Positions 54,825 through 63,769 of a stretch of DNA of 64,000 nucleotides are shown here, in pieces; positions within the stretch are counted from its first letter, which is position 1, and each line of letters begins with the position of its first letter. The notes under the pieces are model-generated. The model was given only the letters and a program-made list of their open reading frames with translations, did no database searches and was not told the origin of the DNA. Position numbers and translations under genes: made by a program. This DNA comes from DATATB01 sp036268995 (GTDB lineage: Bacteria > Planctomycetota > Planctomycetia > Pirellulales > PNKZ01). Location of the stretch: positions 1-64,000 of the forward strand of contig DATATB010000087.1 of assembly GCA_036268995.1 (NCBI GenBank), in the 5' to 3' direction.

Positions 54825-57800
54825 TCATTCGTCGTGATGGCAAAAGATATCTTCGCGCGGCCAGGGATCGTGCTTCTCGTCGCCCGGCTTGGCCGACGTT
54901 TCGCCCGAGGCGAGCACGCGCTGCACGAGGCCGGCGTGCAACTTGCGAAACTTTTCGCGGGCCGCCAGGTCCTGCTGCCGATCGAAATACAACCGGCCGT
55001 CGATCCATGTCTGCCGCGGGCTGCTGTAGACCGATAGCGGCGGGCCGCTCCACAGCACCAGGTCGGCGTGCTTTTCCGGCTCGATCGAACCGACGTAGCG
55101 GTCGATGCCCAGTTGCCGCGCGGGATTGAGCGTGACGAATTTCAGGGCCTCGGTTGCCGGTACGCCGCCGTACTTGATGGCCTTGGCCGCTTCGAGGTTC
55201 AAGCGCCGCGCCAGTTCGGCATCGTCGGAATTGAACGACACGACCACGCCGGCTTCGCGCATCAAGGCCCCGTTGTAGGGAATCGCATCGAGCACTTCGT
55301 ACTTGTACGCCCACCAGTCCGAAAAGCTCGATCCGCCGGCGCCGTGTTTGGCCAACTGATCGGCCAGCTTGTAGCCTTCCAGAATATGTTGGAACGTGGC
55401 GATGCGAATGTGATAATCGTCGCACACGCGCAGCAGGCCCAGGATTTCGTCCTGGCGATAGGCGTGGCAATGGATCAGTCGCTTGCCCTCGACTACTTCG
55501 GCCACGGCTTCCAGCTCCAGGTCCAGTCGCGGCGGCAGCCCGGTCTTCACGCGCCGCCAATCGATCCACCGCCGCCGATACTCGACGGCCGCGCGAAACT
55601 CGTCTCGCAGCAGTTGCTCGACGCCCATCCGGCTTTGCGGGTAGCGCGTGCGGAAGTGGTCGCCCCAGTTGCTTTGCTTCACATTCTCGCCCAGCGCGAA
55701 CTTGATGCTCGGCGGCGCTTCGGCAAATTTCAGCTCCTCGGGCAGTCCGCCCCAGCGGAACTTGACGACCTGCGACTGGCCGCCAATGACGTTGGCCGAA
55801 CCGTGCAGGATGTTCGCGCACGTGACTCCGCCGGCCAGTTGGCGATAAATGTTGATGTCCTGCGAGTCGACGAAATCGCCGATGCGGACTTCGGCCGTGA
55901 TCGTCTGGCCGGCCTCGTTCACGCCGCCGTCGGTGGCGATGTGCGAATGGCAATCGATCAGCCCCGGCGTCAGATGCTGGCCGTGGCACTCGATGATCGT
56001 CGTTCCCGGCGGCGCCGCGAGATTGATGCCAATCTGGCGAACCACGCCTCGCACCACCAGCACGCTGGCATGTTCGATCACGCCCTTGGGACCGCACGTC
56101 CACACGGTCGCATCGCGAAACAACAGGTTGTCGGGCTGCTGCGGCCGCGGCTCCGCTCGGCCAAATTCACCGAAGGGGTACAGCGGGCCCACCAGCGGCG
56201 CCTTGTCCTTTTCGTCGGGGGTGCCGCCGGCCGTCTCTGCCGGTTTCGGCGTGTCTTTTGATGCGGCCGCTTTGTCCGCTGGCTTTTCCGCCGCTTTATC
56301 CGTGGTCTTGCCGGCCGTCGCTGCCGCCGGCTTGGTCGCGACCTTCTTTCCGCTGACGGCGCTGCGTAGGCCGTCGGCCCAGACCAGCGAGCCGCTCATG
56401 CGATCGCAATGCTCGGCAGTTTTGCCCCCGCTCTCGAGCGCGACGCTGAATTGCAGCATGCCGGACCAGCCCAACTTGTCGCCGGACACCACGGCCGAAA
56501 ACTGCTGGCCGTCGAGGGCCACGTGGTCGAGCTTGGCTTCCTTGGTGCCGCGGTGAATCGTCCCGGCCGGCTTGTCGGCTTCGCCTGTCAGCTCGATGGC
56601 CAGGCTTTCGGAGCCGCCTTTGGGTAGTTCGACCACGGCTTCCCACTTGCCGCGAACATCGCAGGCCGGCGGATGACCGTTGACATAGCGACGCCCATCG
56701 ACCCAGGTCTCAATGATCTTGGTCTTCTCGGTAAACAGATCGCCATCGGTGACGACCAGATGCGCCAGCTTGCCTGGCTCGAGCGAGCCCAGCCGATGAT
56801 CGATGTGCCAGAGCTCGGCCGGCGTGAGCGTCAGTGCTCGCAGCGCGGCCTGCGGCTCGAGTCCGCGTCGCACGGCTCGCCGCACGGCCGGCAACAGCGC
56901 TGCCGGCTCTTTCAGCCCGTGGCTGGATAAGGCAATTTTGACGCCCGCCCGCTGGAGCCGGCCGGGATTGGCCGGGGCCAAGTCCCAGGCGAGCAGCCGC
57001 GACACCGACACGTTACGCGCCTTCTCGGGCGTCGAGACGTTTGGCGGCTTGGGAAAATCCAGCGGCACCAGCACCGGGCAGCCCGCCGCCTTGACGGCGT
57101 CGATGAGCTGATACTCCTCGCCCGATCCGCGCACAATCAGCGGCAGCTCGAATTCCTTGGCGATCCGCACTGCCCGCAACAAGTACAAGTTGTCGCCGGC
57201 CTCGATCACCACCGGTAATCGCTCGCTAGCAAAACCGGCCAGGCTCGCCAGGGCCGTGTTGTGCTCGGGCCGCGGCAGTTTGGTGTCGCTGCTGGCGGCT
57301 TTCCATGCGGCCTCGTACCAACGGGCGTCGTGCATGGCCTGCCGCACCAGGGTCAGGGCCCCCATCGGCGAGTTGGGATAGCGCGAGTCGTGAAACGTGC
57401 GATCGGTCGTCAGCTTGAGATGCAGGGCCACCTGGTTGCGGACCATTGATTGGCCCGACTCGCCGTCGCCGGTGGTGACCAGCGCACTGGTGCCATGAAT
57501 GATGCCCGCCGTCGGAGCCAGCAGCCGCGCGGTCACGCCCTGCGATCGCCAGGCTTCGTTGGTCTTGGCATCGGGCTTATAACCTTCGTCGGCTCGCACC
57601 TCGGGCCGTACCTGGTCGTTCCAATAGCCGGTGCCCGTGCCGGGAGTCTCGGCCGGCGCCGCGGCGGTTCCACCGGAATCGATCAGCCCGGGATAGATGG
57701 TCTTGCCCGGCAGCCGATGCACCTGTGCGCCGGCCGGGATCAGCACGTTGTCGCCGACGGCCGTAATCACGCCGTCGCGCATCACCAGCACGCCATTTGA

Positions 57801-58022
57801 TAACTCTTTGCCGGGCGCGATCACGATCTTGGCGCCCACGAGTGCGTGCCAGGTAGGCGTCTTTTCGCGCAACCCGGCCGGCGGAACCGTTTGCGGCACG
57901 GCCGCCTGCACGGCGCCAGTGCCGATCGCCGCGAAAGCCAGTGCGAAAAACGCGTAAACGGCCAGCTTCCCGGCCATCCGGGAGCACGGCTCGATTCGAA
58001 AAACGGTCATGGGCATGGTCAT
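54825..58022 (-). CDS. Secreted tandem amidohydrolase, first half inactive-looking
   Basis: 1065 residues with signal peptide (AVYAFFALAFAAIGTGAVQA). Two amidohydrolase modules: the first (about 55-455) has PGLIDSGGTA (Asp115) instead of HxH and lacks other His ligands; the second (about 650-1040) keeps PGLIDCHSHI, LIHCHAYRQDEI, TFQHILEGYK and SFNSDDAEL, so it can bind metal. Between them are a beta segment (about 460-570) and a Lys/Ala/Pro-rich linker (575-640). This looks like an imidazolonepropionase/dipeptidase-like hydrolase acting outside the cytoplasm, with a scaffold-like first half. The substrate is unknown. Confidence 0.88.
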   Translation of the reverse strand: MTMPMTVFRIEPCSRMAGKLAVYAFFALAFAAIGTGAVQAAVPQTVPPAGLREKTPTWHALVGAKIVIAPGKELSNGVLVMRDGVITAVGDNVLIPAGAQVHRLPGKTIYPGLIDSGGTAAAPAETPGTGTGYWNDQVRPEVRADEGYKPDAKTNEAWRSQGVTARLLAPTAGIIHGTSALVTTGDGESGQSMVRNQVALHLKLTTDRTFHDSRYPNSPMGALTLVRQAMHDARWYEAAWKAASSDTKLPRPEHNTALASLAGFASERLPVVIEAGDNLYLLRAVRIAKEFELPLIVRGSGEEYQLIDAVKAAGCPVLVPLDFPKPPNVSTPEKARNVSVSRLLAWDLAPANPGRLQRAGVKIALSSHGLKEPAALLPAVRRAVRRGLEPQAALRALTLTPAELWHIDHRLGSLEPGKLAHLVVTDGDLFTEKTKIIETWVDGRRYVNGHPPACDVRGKWEAVVELPKGGSESLAIELTGEADKPAGTIHRGTKEAKLDHVALDGQQFSAVVSGDKLGWSGMLQFSVALESGGKTAEHCDRMSGSLVWADGLRSAVSGKKVATKPAAATAGKTTDKAAEKPADKAAASKDTPKPAETAGGTPDEKDKAPLVGPLYPFGEFGRAEPRPQQPDNLLFRDATVWTCGPKGVIEHASVLVVRGVVRQIGINLAAPPGTTIIECHGQHLTPGLIDCHSHIATDGGVNEAGQTITAEVRIGDFVDSQDINIYRQLAGGVTCANILHGSANVIGGQSQVVKFRWGGLPEELKFAEAPPSIKFALGENVKQSNWGDHFRTRYPQSRMGVEQLLRDEFRAAVEYRRRWIDWRRVKTGLPPRLDLELEAVAEVVEGKRLIHCHAYRQDEILGLLRVCDDYHIRIATFQHILEGYKLADQLAKHGAGGSSFSDWWAYKYEVLDAIPYNGALMREAGVVVSFNSDDAELARRLNLEAAKAIKYGGVPATEALKFVTLNPARQLGIDRYVGSIEPEKHADLVLWSGPPLSVYSSPRQTWIDGRLYFDRQQDLAAREKFRKLHAGLVQRVLASGETSAKPGDEKHDPWPREDIFCHHDE

Positions 58023-58376
58023 CGAAGGCAGTTGGGGTGAAGCAACCAGCAGCGGCCGGAAAGGGGCGGAAGTCAGCGGTGTTCGCGTCGGCCGTGTGGA
58101 AAGGGGCGGGAAGTGGATCGTCCATTGTAGTTTGTGTGACCGGCAGCCCCTCGGTCAAGCAACATTTCGGACGAAAGCGGGGGGATTATCCGTAGGCCCG
58201 GCGAGCCGAGCCGGGCCGGTGAAGCAGCGCTCACTCGGTCACGGGTGCCGCTCGGCTCGCGGCACCTACTTACTCCCGTCGCTTGCATGCGTCATTGCGC
58301 GCTTACACAATGACCGGGCGGCTGCCGACGCAGGATCACGCGGCGCCGCGCACCTTTGGCCGAGGCACCTGGCGCG
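58023..58376. other. Divergent intergenic region with repeat E
   Basis: Holds the divergent start regions of the tandem amidohydrolase and yifB. Between 58192 and 58270 lie a GGCCCGGC/GCCGGGCC-like inverted segment and the hairpin GTGCCGC-TCGGCTC-GCGGCAC (58245-58265). No gene seen. Confidence 0.45.
58245..58265. repeat. Hairpin repeat family E (copy 1)
   Basis: Arms GTGCCGC and GCGGCAC with loop TCGGCTC, followed by CTAC. Identical copies at 60259-60279 and 61273-61293, all within 3 kb. Confidence 0.85.
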
Positions 58377-59915
58377 ATGCTGGCGAAACTGCAAACCTTC
58401 TCGCTGTTGGGCATCGAGGCCTTGCCGGTGGAGGTCGAAGTCGACGTCTCCGACGGCGCCCTGCCGAAAACCGTGCTGGTCGGACTGCCCGAGGCAGCGG
58501 TCAAGGAATGCGTCCACCGCGTCGAGCGGGCGTTGGTCAACTCCGGCTTCCAGCGGCCGCTGCACCGCGTCGTGATCAACCTGGCACCCGCCGATCTTCC
58601 AAAACAGGCCGCCAGCTTCGACCTGCCGGTGGCCTTGGGCTTGCTGGCCGGCAGCGGGCAATTGGCCAGCGAGATCTTCGACCGCTACGCCGTCGTCGGC
58701 GAACTGGCCCTTGATGGCTCGACGCGCACGACCAAGGGCGCGCTGTCGATGGCCATCACGGCCGCCAAATCGGGCGGCCTGCGCGGGCTGCTCGTGCCGT
58801 CGGTCAACGCGGCCGAAAGTGCGGTGGTCGAAGGGATCGAGATCATTCCGATTTCGAGTCTGACCGAGGCGGTCGGCTTTTTCACCGGGCAGTTGCAAGT
58901 GGAGCCCGCCCCGCCGCGGCTCGACGAACTGTTCCAAACCCTCGGCCGCTACGACGTCGACTTCGCAGATGTTCGTGGCCAGGAGATGGCCAAGCGAGCC
59001 CTGACCATCGCGGCCGCCGGAAATCACAATCTCCTGATGCTCGGGCCGCCGGGTTCCGGCAAGACGATGCTGGCCAAGCGGCTGCCGACCATTTTGCCCG
59101 ACCTGTCGGCCACCGAAAGCATCGAGACCACCCGCATCTACAGTGCGATGGGCTTGCTGCCGGCGGGTCAGCCGCTGCTGGCCGTGCGGCCCTTTCGCAG
59201 CCCGCACCACACAATCAGCGAAGCCGGGCTGGTTGGCGGCGGCTCGACGCCCACGCCCGGCGAGATTTCGCTCAGTCATAACGGGGTCTTGTTCCTCGAC
59301 GAGTTGCCCGAGTTCAATCGCCGCACGCTGGAAGTGTTGCGTCAGCCGCTGGAGGAGGGCACGGTGACGATCTCGCGGGCCCTGGCCAGCACGACCTTTC
59401 CGGCCAGCCTGATGCTGATCGTGGCCCTGAACCCTTGTCCTTGCGGCTATCGCAACGATCCGCGGCGCGACTGCCATTGCTCGGTGCCGCAAGTGGAGCG
59501 GTACATGGCGAAGATTTCGGGCCCGCTGCTCGATCGCATCGACTTGCACTTGGAAGTGCCGGCCGTGCCGTACCGCGAGCTTTCGAGCACCACGCCGGGC
59601 ACGAGCAGTGCCCAGATGCGTGAGCAAGTGGTGCGTGCACGGCTGACGCAGCGCGAGCGTTTTCACAACACGCGCATCCGCGGCAACGCCAAGATGGGCC
59701 CGCGCCAGATTCGGCAATACTGCGTGCTCGACGCCGCGTGCCAGGAGCTGTTGAAAGCCAGCATGAACGAGCTCGGCCTTTCCGCCCGCGCCCACGACAA
59801 AGTGATCCGCGTCGCCCGCACCATCGCCGACCTCGACGGCTCCGCCGACATCCAAGCCCCGCACCTCAGCGAAGCGATCAACTACCGCATGCTCGATCGA
59901 AGCTTTTGGACGTGA
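58377..59915 (+). CDS. YifB/ComM-family Mg-chelatase-like AAA+ ATPase
   Basis: A 512-residue ATPase of the YifB/ComM group; ComM is a helicase-like factor for integrating incoming DNA in natural transformation. An N-terminal Lon-protease-like domain (about 1-175: FSLLGIEALPVEVEVDVSDG, VNLAPADLPKQAASFDLPVALG) precedes the AAA+ core with Walker A GPPGSGKTML and Walker B VLFLDELPEF. The zinc-like CPCGYRNDPRRDCHCS motif and a helical C-terminus (ARAHDKVIRVARTIADLDG) follow. Length is normal. ATG 58377 starts the conserved sequence. Confidence 0.95.
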   Translation: MLAKLQTFSLLGIEALPVEVEVDVSDGALPKTVLVGLPEAAVKECVHRVERALVNSGFQRPLHRVVINLAPADLPKQAASFDLPVALGLLAGSGQLASEIFDRYAVVGELALDGSTRTTKGALSMAITAAKSGGLRGLLVPSVNAAESAVVEGIEIIPISSLTEAVGFFTGQLQVEPAPPRLDELFQTLGRYDVDFADVRGQEMAKRALTIAAAGNHNLLMLGPPGSGKTMLAKRLPTILPDLSATESIETTRIYSAMGLLPAGQPLLAVRPFRSPHHTISEAGLVGGGSTPTPGEISLSHNGVLFLDELPEFNRRTLEVLRQPLEEGTVTISRALASTTFPASLMLIVALNPCPCGYRNDPRRDCHCSVPQVERYMAKISGPLLDRIDLHLEVPAVPYRELSSTTPGTSSAQMREQVVRARLTQRERFHNTRIRGNAKMGPRQIRQYCVLDAACQELLKASMNELGLSARAHDKVIRVARTIADLDGSADIQAPHLSEAINYRMLDRSFWT

Positions 59916-59924
59916 GTGACTGAA

Positions 59925-60155
59925 ATGACACCCCAGCATTTAACCGAGCCCTTGCGGGTCGGCACGATCGTTAAGATTCTCAACTCGGGCTACGGCCGCG
60001 CGGAGATCGCTGGATACCGTGGACCGCTGGGACCCAAGGGGGCCCGCGTCTATCGCGTGCTGGTGCAGAAAAAGCCGCGGCGTGTGTACATCGAAGTCCG
60101 CGAGGATCAGGTTGAAGTGCTCGGCGACTCGCCCGATTTGCATCCCACGGAATGA
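59925..60155 (+). CDS. Small conserved-looking protein with SH3/KOW-like fold pattern
   Basis: A 76-residue basic protein. RVGTIVKILNSGYGRAEIAGYRGPLGPKGARVYRVLVQ reads like a small beta-barrel of the KOW/SH3 type, but no family is certain. It begins 9 bases after the yifB stop (an in-frame GTG abuts the stop), so it is probably in the same transcript. Function unknown. Confidence 0.65.
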   Translation: MTPQHLTEPLRVGTIVKILNSGYGRAEIAGYRGPLGPKGARVYRVLVQKKPRRVYIEVREDQVEVLGDSPDLHPTE

Positions 60156-60258
60156 TGAGCGGGGATCCCGTATTAATGCTCAATAGGCGATTCGGTTCCG
60201 TAGGTCCGACGAGCCGAGCCGGACCCGACACGCCACGAAGATTGCAACCCTAGCACGA

Positions 60259-60279
60259 GTGCCGCTCGGCTCGCGGCAC
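60259..60279. repeat. Hairpin repeat family E (copy 2)
   Basis: Same 21-base hairpin as 58245-58265, preceded at about 60202-60228 by a GTAGGTCCGACGAGCCGAGC segment that parallels the one before copy 1, so the repeat unit is about 80 bases. Confidence 0.85.
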
Positions 60280-60304
60280 CTACTTATGGCCGAGCCGCTG
60301 ACGC

Positions 60305-60580
60305 ATGTTGAAAGATATCGTCGAAGTTCGCCCGCTCGAAGGTCACCGGCTGTGGCTGCGCTTTGAAGACGGCGTGGCGGGGACAATTGATCTAGTTAGG
60401 ATGGTTCCCTTTGAAGGAGTGTTCGCCCCCCTTGCCGACGAAAGTCACTTCCGCCAGGTGCGCGTATTACCAGATACCGGAACCATCGGCTGGCCGAGCG
60501 GAGCCGATCTGGATCCCGATGTGTTGTACTCGCACGTCACTGGCGAGCCGATCCCACTGGCGAAAGGGCAAATTGAGTGA
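60305..60580 (+). CDS. DUF2442-domain protein
   Basis: A 91-residue protein: MLKDIVEVRPLEGHRLWLRF, EDGVAGTIDLVRMVPFEGVF, HFRQVRVLPDTGTIGWPSGADLDPDVLY. This is the DUF2442 pattern of a short beta-rich domain ending in DxDPxxLY. DUF2442 genes are frequently adjacent to DUF4160 genes in small two-gene, toxin-antitoxin-like units; no DUF4160 partner is seen here. Function unknown. Confidence 0.85.
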   Translation: MLKDIVEVRPLEGHRLWLRFEDGVAGTIDLVRMVPFEGVFAPLADESHFRQVRVLPDTGTIGWPSGADLDPDVLYSHVTGEPIPLAKGQIE

Positions 60581-60653
60581 GCGTGAATGAACTCTACGGC
60601 AGTTCTATCTGGAATCGCGTGACGGTCCCACGCCACACTGATAGCCGTACGAG

Positions 60654-61253
60654 GTGCCGGGCTTGACGGTGGGTTCTGGTGGAATGTCCTGCGTCACGCT
60701 TATTAGCGTTCGCGTGCCTCGCGTCGAAATCGTTTTCGATCCCGATGATCGCCGTAGACGTGAAAAGATTCTTCGCGAGGTGGCAATGACTGGAATCAGC
60801 ATCACCCGTTATCCATACGAGGAGCCCTACCACCTTAATCTGCGAATCAAGGCCTCCAACGGTCGCACTTGCGGCGAACTTGAATACTATTGCAACGTAA
60901 GCGGCCTGAAAGAATTCGGAAAACAGCTAGCCGATTTTCATGGCGGGCGGGGCGAAGAGGTCAATTACGAACTTGGGTCCGAGGCCCCTCAGGATCGTTT
61001 CGCGTTCTACCTGAACCTGGCTGCAAAGGCGGTCGACTCATCCGGTCACAGCGCGTTGTTCATTTGTTTCAATAATAACGCGGCAGGTGCGGACCGTGAA
61101 GTGAGCCGATTCGCGATCAAAGCGAACCCCGCCGACATCAATCGGCTTGGGGCACTGCTGAGCGGCTTCGCCGATTTGCAACACCGCCGATTAGATTGGC
61201 AGGTGCATGACGGTAGGCTTATCACCGACGATGACGAACACGCCGGCATTTAG
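60654..61253 (+). CDS. Hypothetical protein, 199 residues
   Basis: Open frame with plausible coding character but no family that I recognise. It is soluble, mixed alpha/beta and has less GC-biased codon use than neighbours. An in-frame ATG at 60684 (MSCVTLISVRVPRVEIVF) is an alternative start. It lies after the DUF2442 gene and before repeat E copy 3. Confidence 0.5.
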   Translation: MPGLTVGSGGMSCVTLISVRVPRVEIVFDPDDRRRREKILREVAMTGISITRYPYEEPYHLNLRIKASNGRTCGELEYYCNVSGLKEFGKQLADFHGGRGEEVNYELGSEAPQDRFAFYLNLAAKAVDSSGHSALFICFNNNAAGADREVSRFAIKANPADINRLGALLSGFADLQHRRLDWQVHDGRLITDDDEHAGI

Positions 61254-61272
61254 ACGGTACTCGATTGCACCT

Positions 61273-61293
61273 GTGCCGCTCGGCTCGCGGCAC
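61273..61293. repeat. Hairpin repeat family E (copy 3)
   Basis: Same 21-base hairpin, between the stops of two convergent genes. Confidence 0.85.
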
Positions 61294-61313
61294 CTACGGA
61301 CGAAACGCCCGGG

Positions 61314-61697
61314 TTACTTCGTCTTGGTGATGGGCGCCTTGGCCGCGGGCTTCTTGGCGGCGGGGTTGGCGGTTAGCTCGGCCTGGGTGATGGTCGAGTA
61401 GGGGTGCGGAGTCTTGCCGAGATTCACGTCGCGCCAGAACTTGCTGTACGCCGGCTTTTCGCTCACGTCGATCTTGCCGTTCTTGTTCAGATCGAAGCGG
61501 TCCATCAACTCTTTGTCGCGCTTCTGCTGGGCCTTTGCCAGGTTCGTCTGCATCAGTTGCTGTTGCTGCATGGCCTGCTGCATGGCCTTTTTCTGGGCAG
61601 GGCTCGGGCCGCCGCGGGCTTCTGCAATCGAAGCGATGAACAGACTGCCGCTAAGGCCAATTACGACCGCCAAGCTCGTTCGCCAGGTTGGGCTCAT
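61314..61697 (-). CDS. Secreted EF-hand protein with Gln-rich helix
   Basis: A 127-residue protein with signal peptide (LAVVIGLSGSLFIASIAEA). A Gln/Met/Lys-rich amphipathic helix (KKAMQQAMQQQQLMQTNLAK) precedes one EF-hand loop, DLNKNGKIDVSE, and the C-terminus is Lys/Ala/Pro-rich. Probably binds Ca2+ outside the cytoplasm. Function unknown; one of three EF-hand proteins in the window. Confidence 0.75.
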   Translation of the reverse strand: MSPTWRTSLAVVIGLSGSLFIASIAEARGGPSPAQKKAMQQAMQQQQLMQTNLAKAQQKRDKELMDRFDLNKNGKIDVSEKPAYSKFWRDVNLGKTPHPYSTITQAELTANPAAKKPAAKAPITKTK

Positions 61698-61795
61698 CGC
61701 GTGCCTTCGATTCTGTTGGACAAGGTGGGATGAAAGGGCAGGGGGCTAAGCGACTGCAAAGCAGGCGCATCGTAGCGATTCGCCGGAAAACTGTC

Positions 61796-61822
61796 AAAAA
61801 AACTCCCCTAGAGTTACGGGGA
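61796..61822 (-). terminator. Candidate hairpin with T-tract on the minus strand, upstream of the EF-hand gene
   Basis: On the minus strand a 5-base stem TCCCC/GGGGA with 9-base loop is followed after one G by seven T residues. It lies about 100 bases upstream of the 127-residue EF-hand gene and between divergent genes, so it could be a leader attenuator or chance. The remainder of 61698-62019 has nothing recognisable. Confidence 0.4.
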
Positions 61823-62019
61823 ATTAATGTAGCCGACGCCATCGAAGGATGGTTCTTCCAACCCCCAATCCATGGATCGTTACTGGCGGTTTGCCAGGCT
61901 CGGCCGGATCGCGCCGGCACGATTCAGTTTGCGTCGTTCTTTACCCGGGAATTAGGATGGATGGGACACCGAAATTGCGCCGGCCACTGGTGCCCGGCAA
62001 TAAGAACGCTGTGACCGCC

Positions 62020-62934
62020 ATGCTCTGCCTCCGTTATTGTCGACCATCGGCCATGCTGGGCATTGCCATTTGCGGCGCGGCGGCGGTGCTACTGCTGGCA
62101 TGCGGCCGTTGCTGGGCTGCGGACGAAAAGCCCGGCCACGTGGAGCCGCCCGCGAAGGCCGAAAAAACCGAACCGCGGCCCACGCTCAAGCCGGCCGATG
62201 GGGACGGCGATGGCCGTGTGAGTCGCGCGGAATGGGGCCGGCTGATGCAACGCTTCAGCCGCCTGGACGCCAACCACGACGCAGCCGTCGATCTGTCGGA
62301 GTTGCAAGCCGATGCCGAGACTGCCGACGCGCCGATTGTCTTGAAGGCGGCCGATGCCGACGGCGACGGCAAGCTGACGCGGGCCGAATGGAAGCGGCTG
62401 GCCCAAGGCTTTGGGCGGCTAGACGGCAATCACGACGGATCGCTCGACCTGCCCGAACTCGAAGCCGCTGCGAAGGCGACTGACGAGCTTGTGCGGGCCG
62501 TGCGGGCGATGCCCAGCCTCGACGGACTGTGGCGCGGCTGGATTGTCGAAGGCCGGGGCGAGAATCCCAATGGCGGGATGATGCAATTGGAGCTGGCCAT
62601 TACCGGCAACCGTATTGCCGGCCGCGAAATCAAACTGCTGGAAGGCGGCTCGCAGCCGGCCGGGGCGAGCGCGAATTCCGTGCCGGACCTCGGAGTGGGT
62701 ACGCTGGTCACCACCGGCAACGGCCGCGGAGGATTTTTCGACGCTATGTACCTGACCGGTCCGCACTCGGGGCAAACGTGCCTGGGGATCTATCGCTTGG
62801 AAGGCGACGTCCTGCACTGGTGCGCCACGAACCGATCCGGGCAGCGGCCAGACATTTTTTCCAGCGGCAACGGCTGCTATCTGATGATCATGCACCGCAC
62901 GCCGGCGGCGACGGTTGCCGCGACGGTGAAGTAA
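62020..62934 (+). CDS. Secreted protein with four EF-hand loops and a C-terminal lipocalin-like domain
   Basis: 304 residues from ATG 62020. A hydrophobic signal segment (LGIAICGAAAVLLLACGRCWA) is followed by two EF-hand pairs: GDGDGRVSRAEW with DANHDAAVDLSEL, and DADGDGKLTRAEW with DGNHDGSLDLPEL. The C-terminal 130 residues (DGLWRGWIVEGRGENPNGG..., GIYRLEGDVLHWCATN) are beta-rich and resemble the small barrel domain (TIGR03067-like) frequent in planctomycetes; that match is tentative. Ca2+ binding is likely. The earlier in-frame start at 61849 is not signal-peptide-like. Confidence 0.78.
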   Translation: MLCLRYCRPSAMLGIAICGAAAVLLLACGRCWAADEKPGHVEPPAKAEKTEPRPTLKPADGDGDGRVSRAEWGRLMQRFSRLDANHDAAVDLSELQADAETADAPIVLKAADADGDGKLTRAEWKRLAQGFGRLDGNHDGSLDLPELEAAAKATDELVRAVRAMPSLDGLWRGWIVEGRGENPNGGMMQLELAITGNRIAGREIKLLEGGSQPAGASANSVPDLGVGTLVTTGNGRGGFFDAMYLTGPHSGQTCLGIYRLEGDVLHWCATNRSGQRPDIFSSGNGCYLMIMHRTPAATVAATVK

Positions 62935-62954
62935 GAGCGATGAAGTGATAAGCC

Positions 62955-62976
62955 CCCACGGACCGCAGTCCGTGGG
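62955..62976. repeat. Hairpin repeat family D (copy 3)
   Basis: CCCACGGAC-CGCA-GTCCGTGGG, between the stops of two convergent genes. Confidence 0.8.
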
Positions 62977-63009
62977 CTTGGGCCGCGCGGAACGTGAGCG
63001 CTACGGACA

Positions 63010-63645
63010 CTAGCGCTGGATGTCGCAGTCGGGCAGGGCTTTTTTGAGCCCCTCGATGCCGGCGTCTGTGACCTTGGTCTCGCTCAGCTTAAGTATCGTG
63101 AGATGCTTGAGGCTCTTGAGCGAATCGAGGCCGGCATCGTCGACGGCGGTGTTCGAAATGTCGAGCGTTTCCAAGTTGGGCACCGCCTTGAGAAACTCCA
63201 GCCCGGCGCTAGTGATCCCGGTGCTGTCGAGTCCCAGATCCTTGAGATTGGGGAGGCTGGTGAGGGGCTCGAGGTCGGCATCGTTGATCTTGCTGTTGCC
63301 CAGGTCGACCATTTCCAGATCCTTAAGACCCTTGAGCCGGGCCAGGCCGACGCCGGTGACTTGGGTCTTGCTGAGGTCGAGCTTGCGCAGGCTGCCTAGG
63401 GCGTGCGTTTGCACGAGCGCCGCCAGGGCTTCGTCGTCGACCTTCTTGGCGCTCAAGTCGATGTTGCGCACGGGGCCGGTCGGCTGATCGGGCTCGCGCG
63501 AGGCCGAGCCACCCAGCGCGTCGACCTTGGCGATCAATTCGTCGGTGCGGATTTTTTCCTGGCTCTCCCGGCTGCAGCCGCCGGCCACCAGCGGAAGTAC
63601 GAGGCAGGCATGCCAAACGAACGTGCGTGCGGATAGCGTCGACAT
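63010..63645 (-). CDS. Leucine-rich-repeat lipoprotein
   Basis: A 211-residue protein with lipobox at Cys24 (VAGGC). About five to six leucine-rich repeats of the form LxxLKxLxxLxLxxTxITDAGL are visible (for example LGSLRKLDLSKTQVTGVGLA, LTSLPNLKDLGLDSTGITSA, VPNLETLDISNTAVDDAGLD). This ribonuclease-inhibitor-like or GALA-type LRR is common in planctomycetes. Probably a surface or periplasmic protein-binding module; partner unknown. Confidence 0.88.
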   Translation of the reverse strand: MSTLSARTFVWHACLVLPLVAGGCSRESQEKIRTDELIAKVDALGGSASREPDQPTGPVRNIDLSAKKVDDEALAALVQTHALGSLRKLDLSKTQVTGVGLARLKGLKDLEMVDLGNSKINDADLEPLTSLPNLKDLGLDSTGITSAGLEFLKAVPNLETLDISNTAVDDAGLDSLKSLKHLTILKLSETKVTDAGIEGLKKALPDCDIQR

Positions 63646-63769
63646 GTGGAGAAGTCCCCGGCGTATGAGATGGATTCAGAAGCGCCACGGGCTGGTGCGA
63701 AAAAACATGCCGCGGAAACTGCCCGGCGCCTCCGGCACGAGGCTATCGCATTGCCGTTGGGAATGCAAA

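Noticed and set aside
58356..59939. A 557-codon frame antisense to yifB
   Set aside because: Mirror-strand frame of a strongly conserved gene, with no family match and His/Gln/Arg-biased shadow composition.
60305..60580. A toxin-antitoxin pair with the DUF2442 gene
   Set aside because: The following 199-residue protein does not resemble DUF4160, and no other small partner is adjacent.
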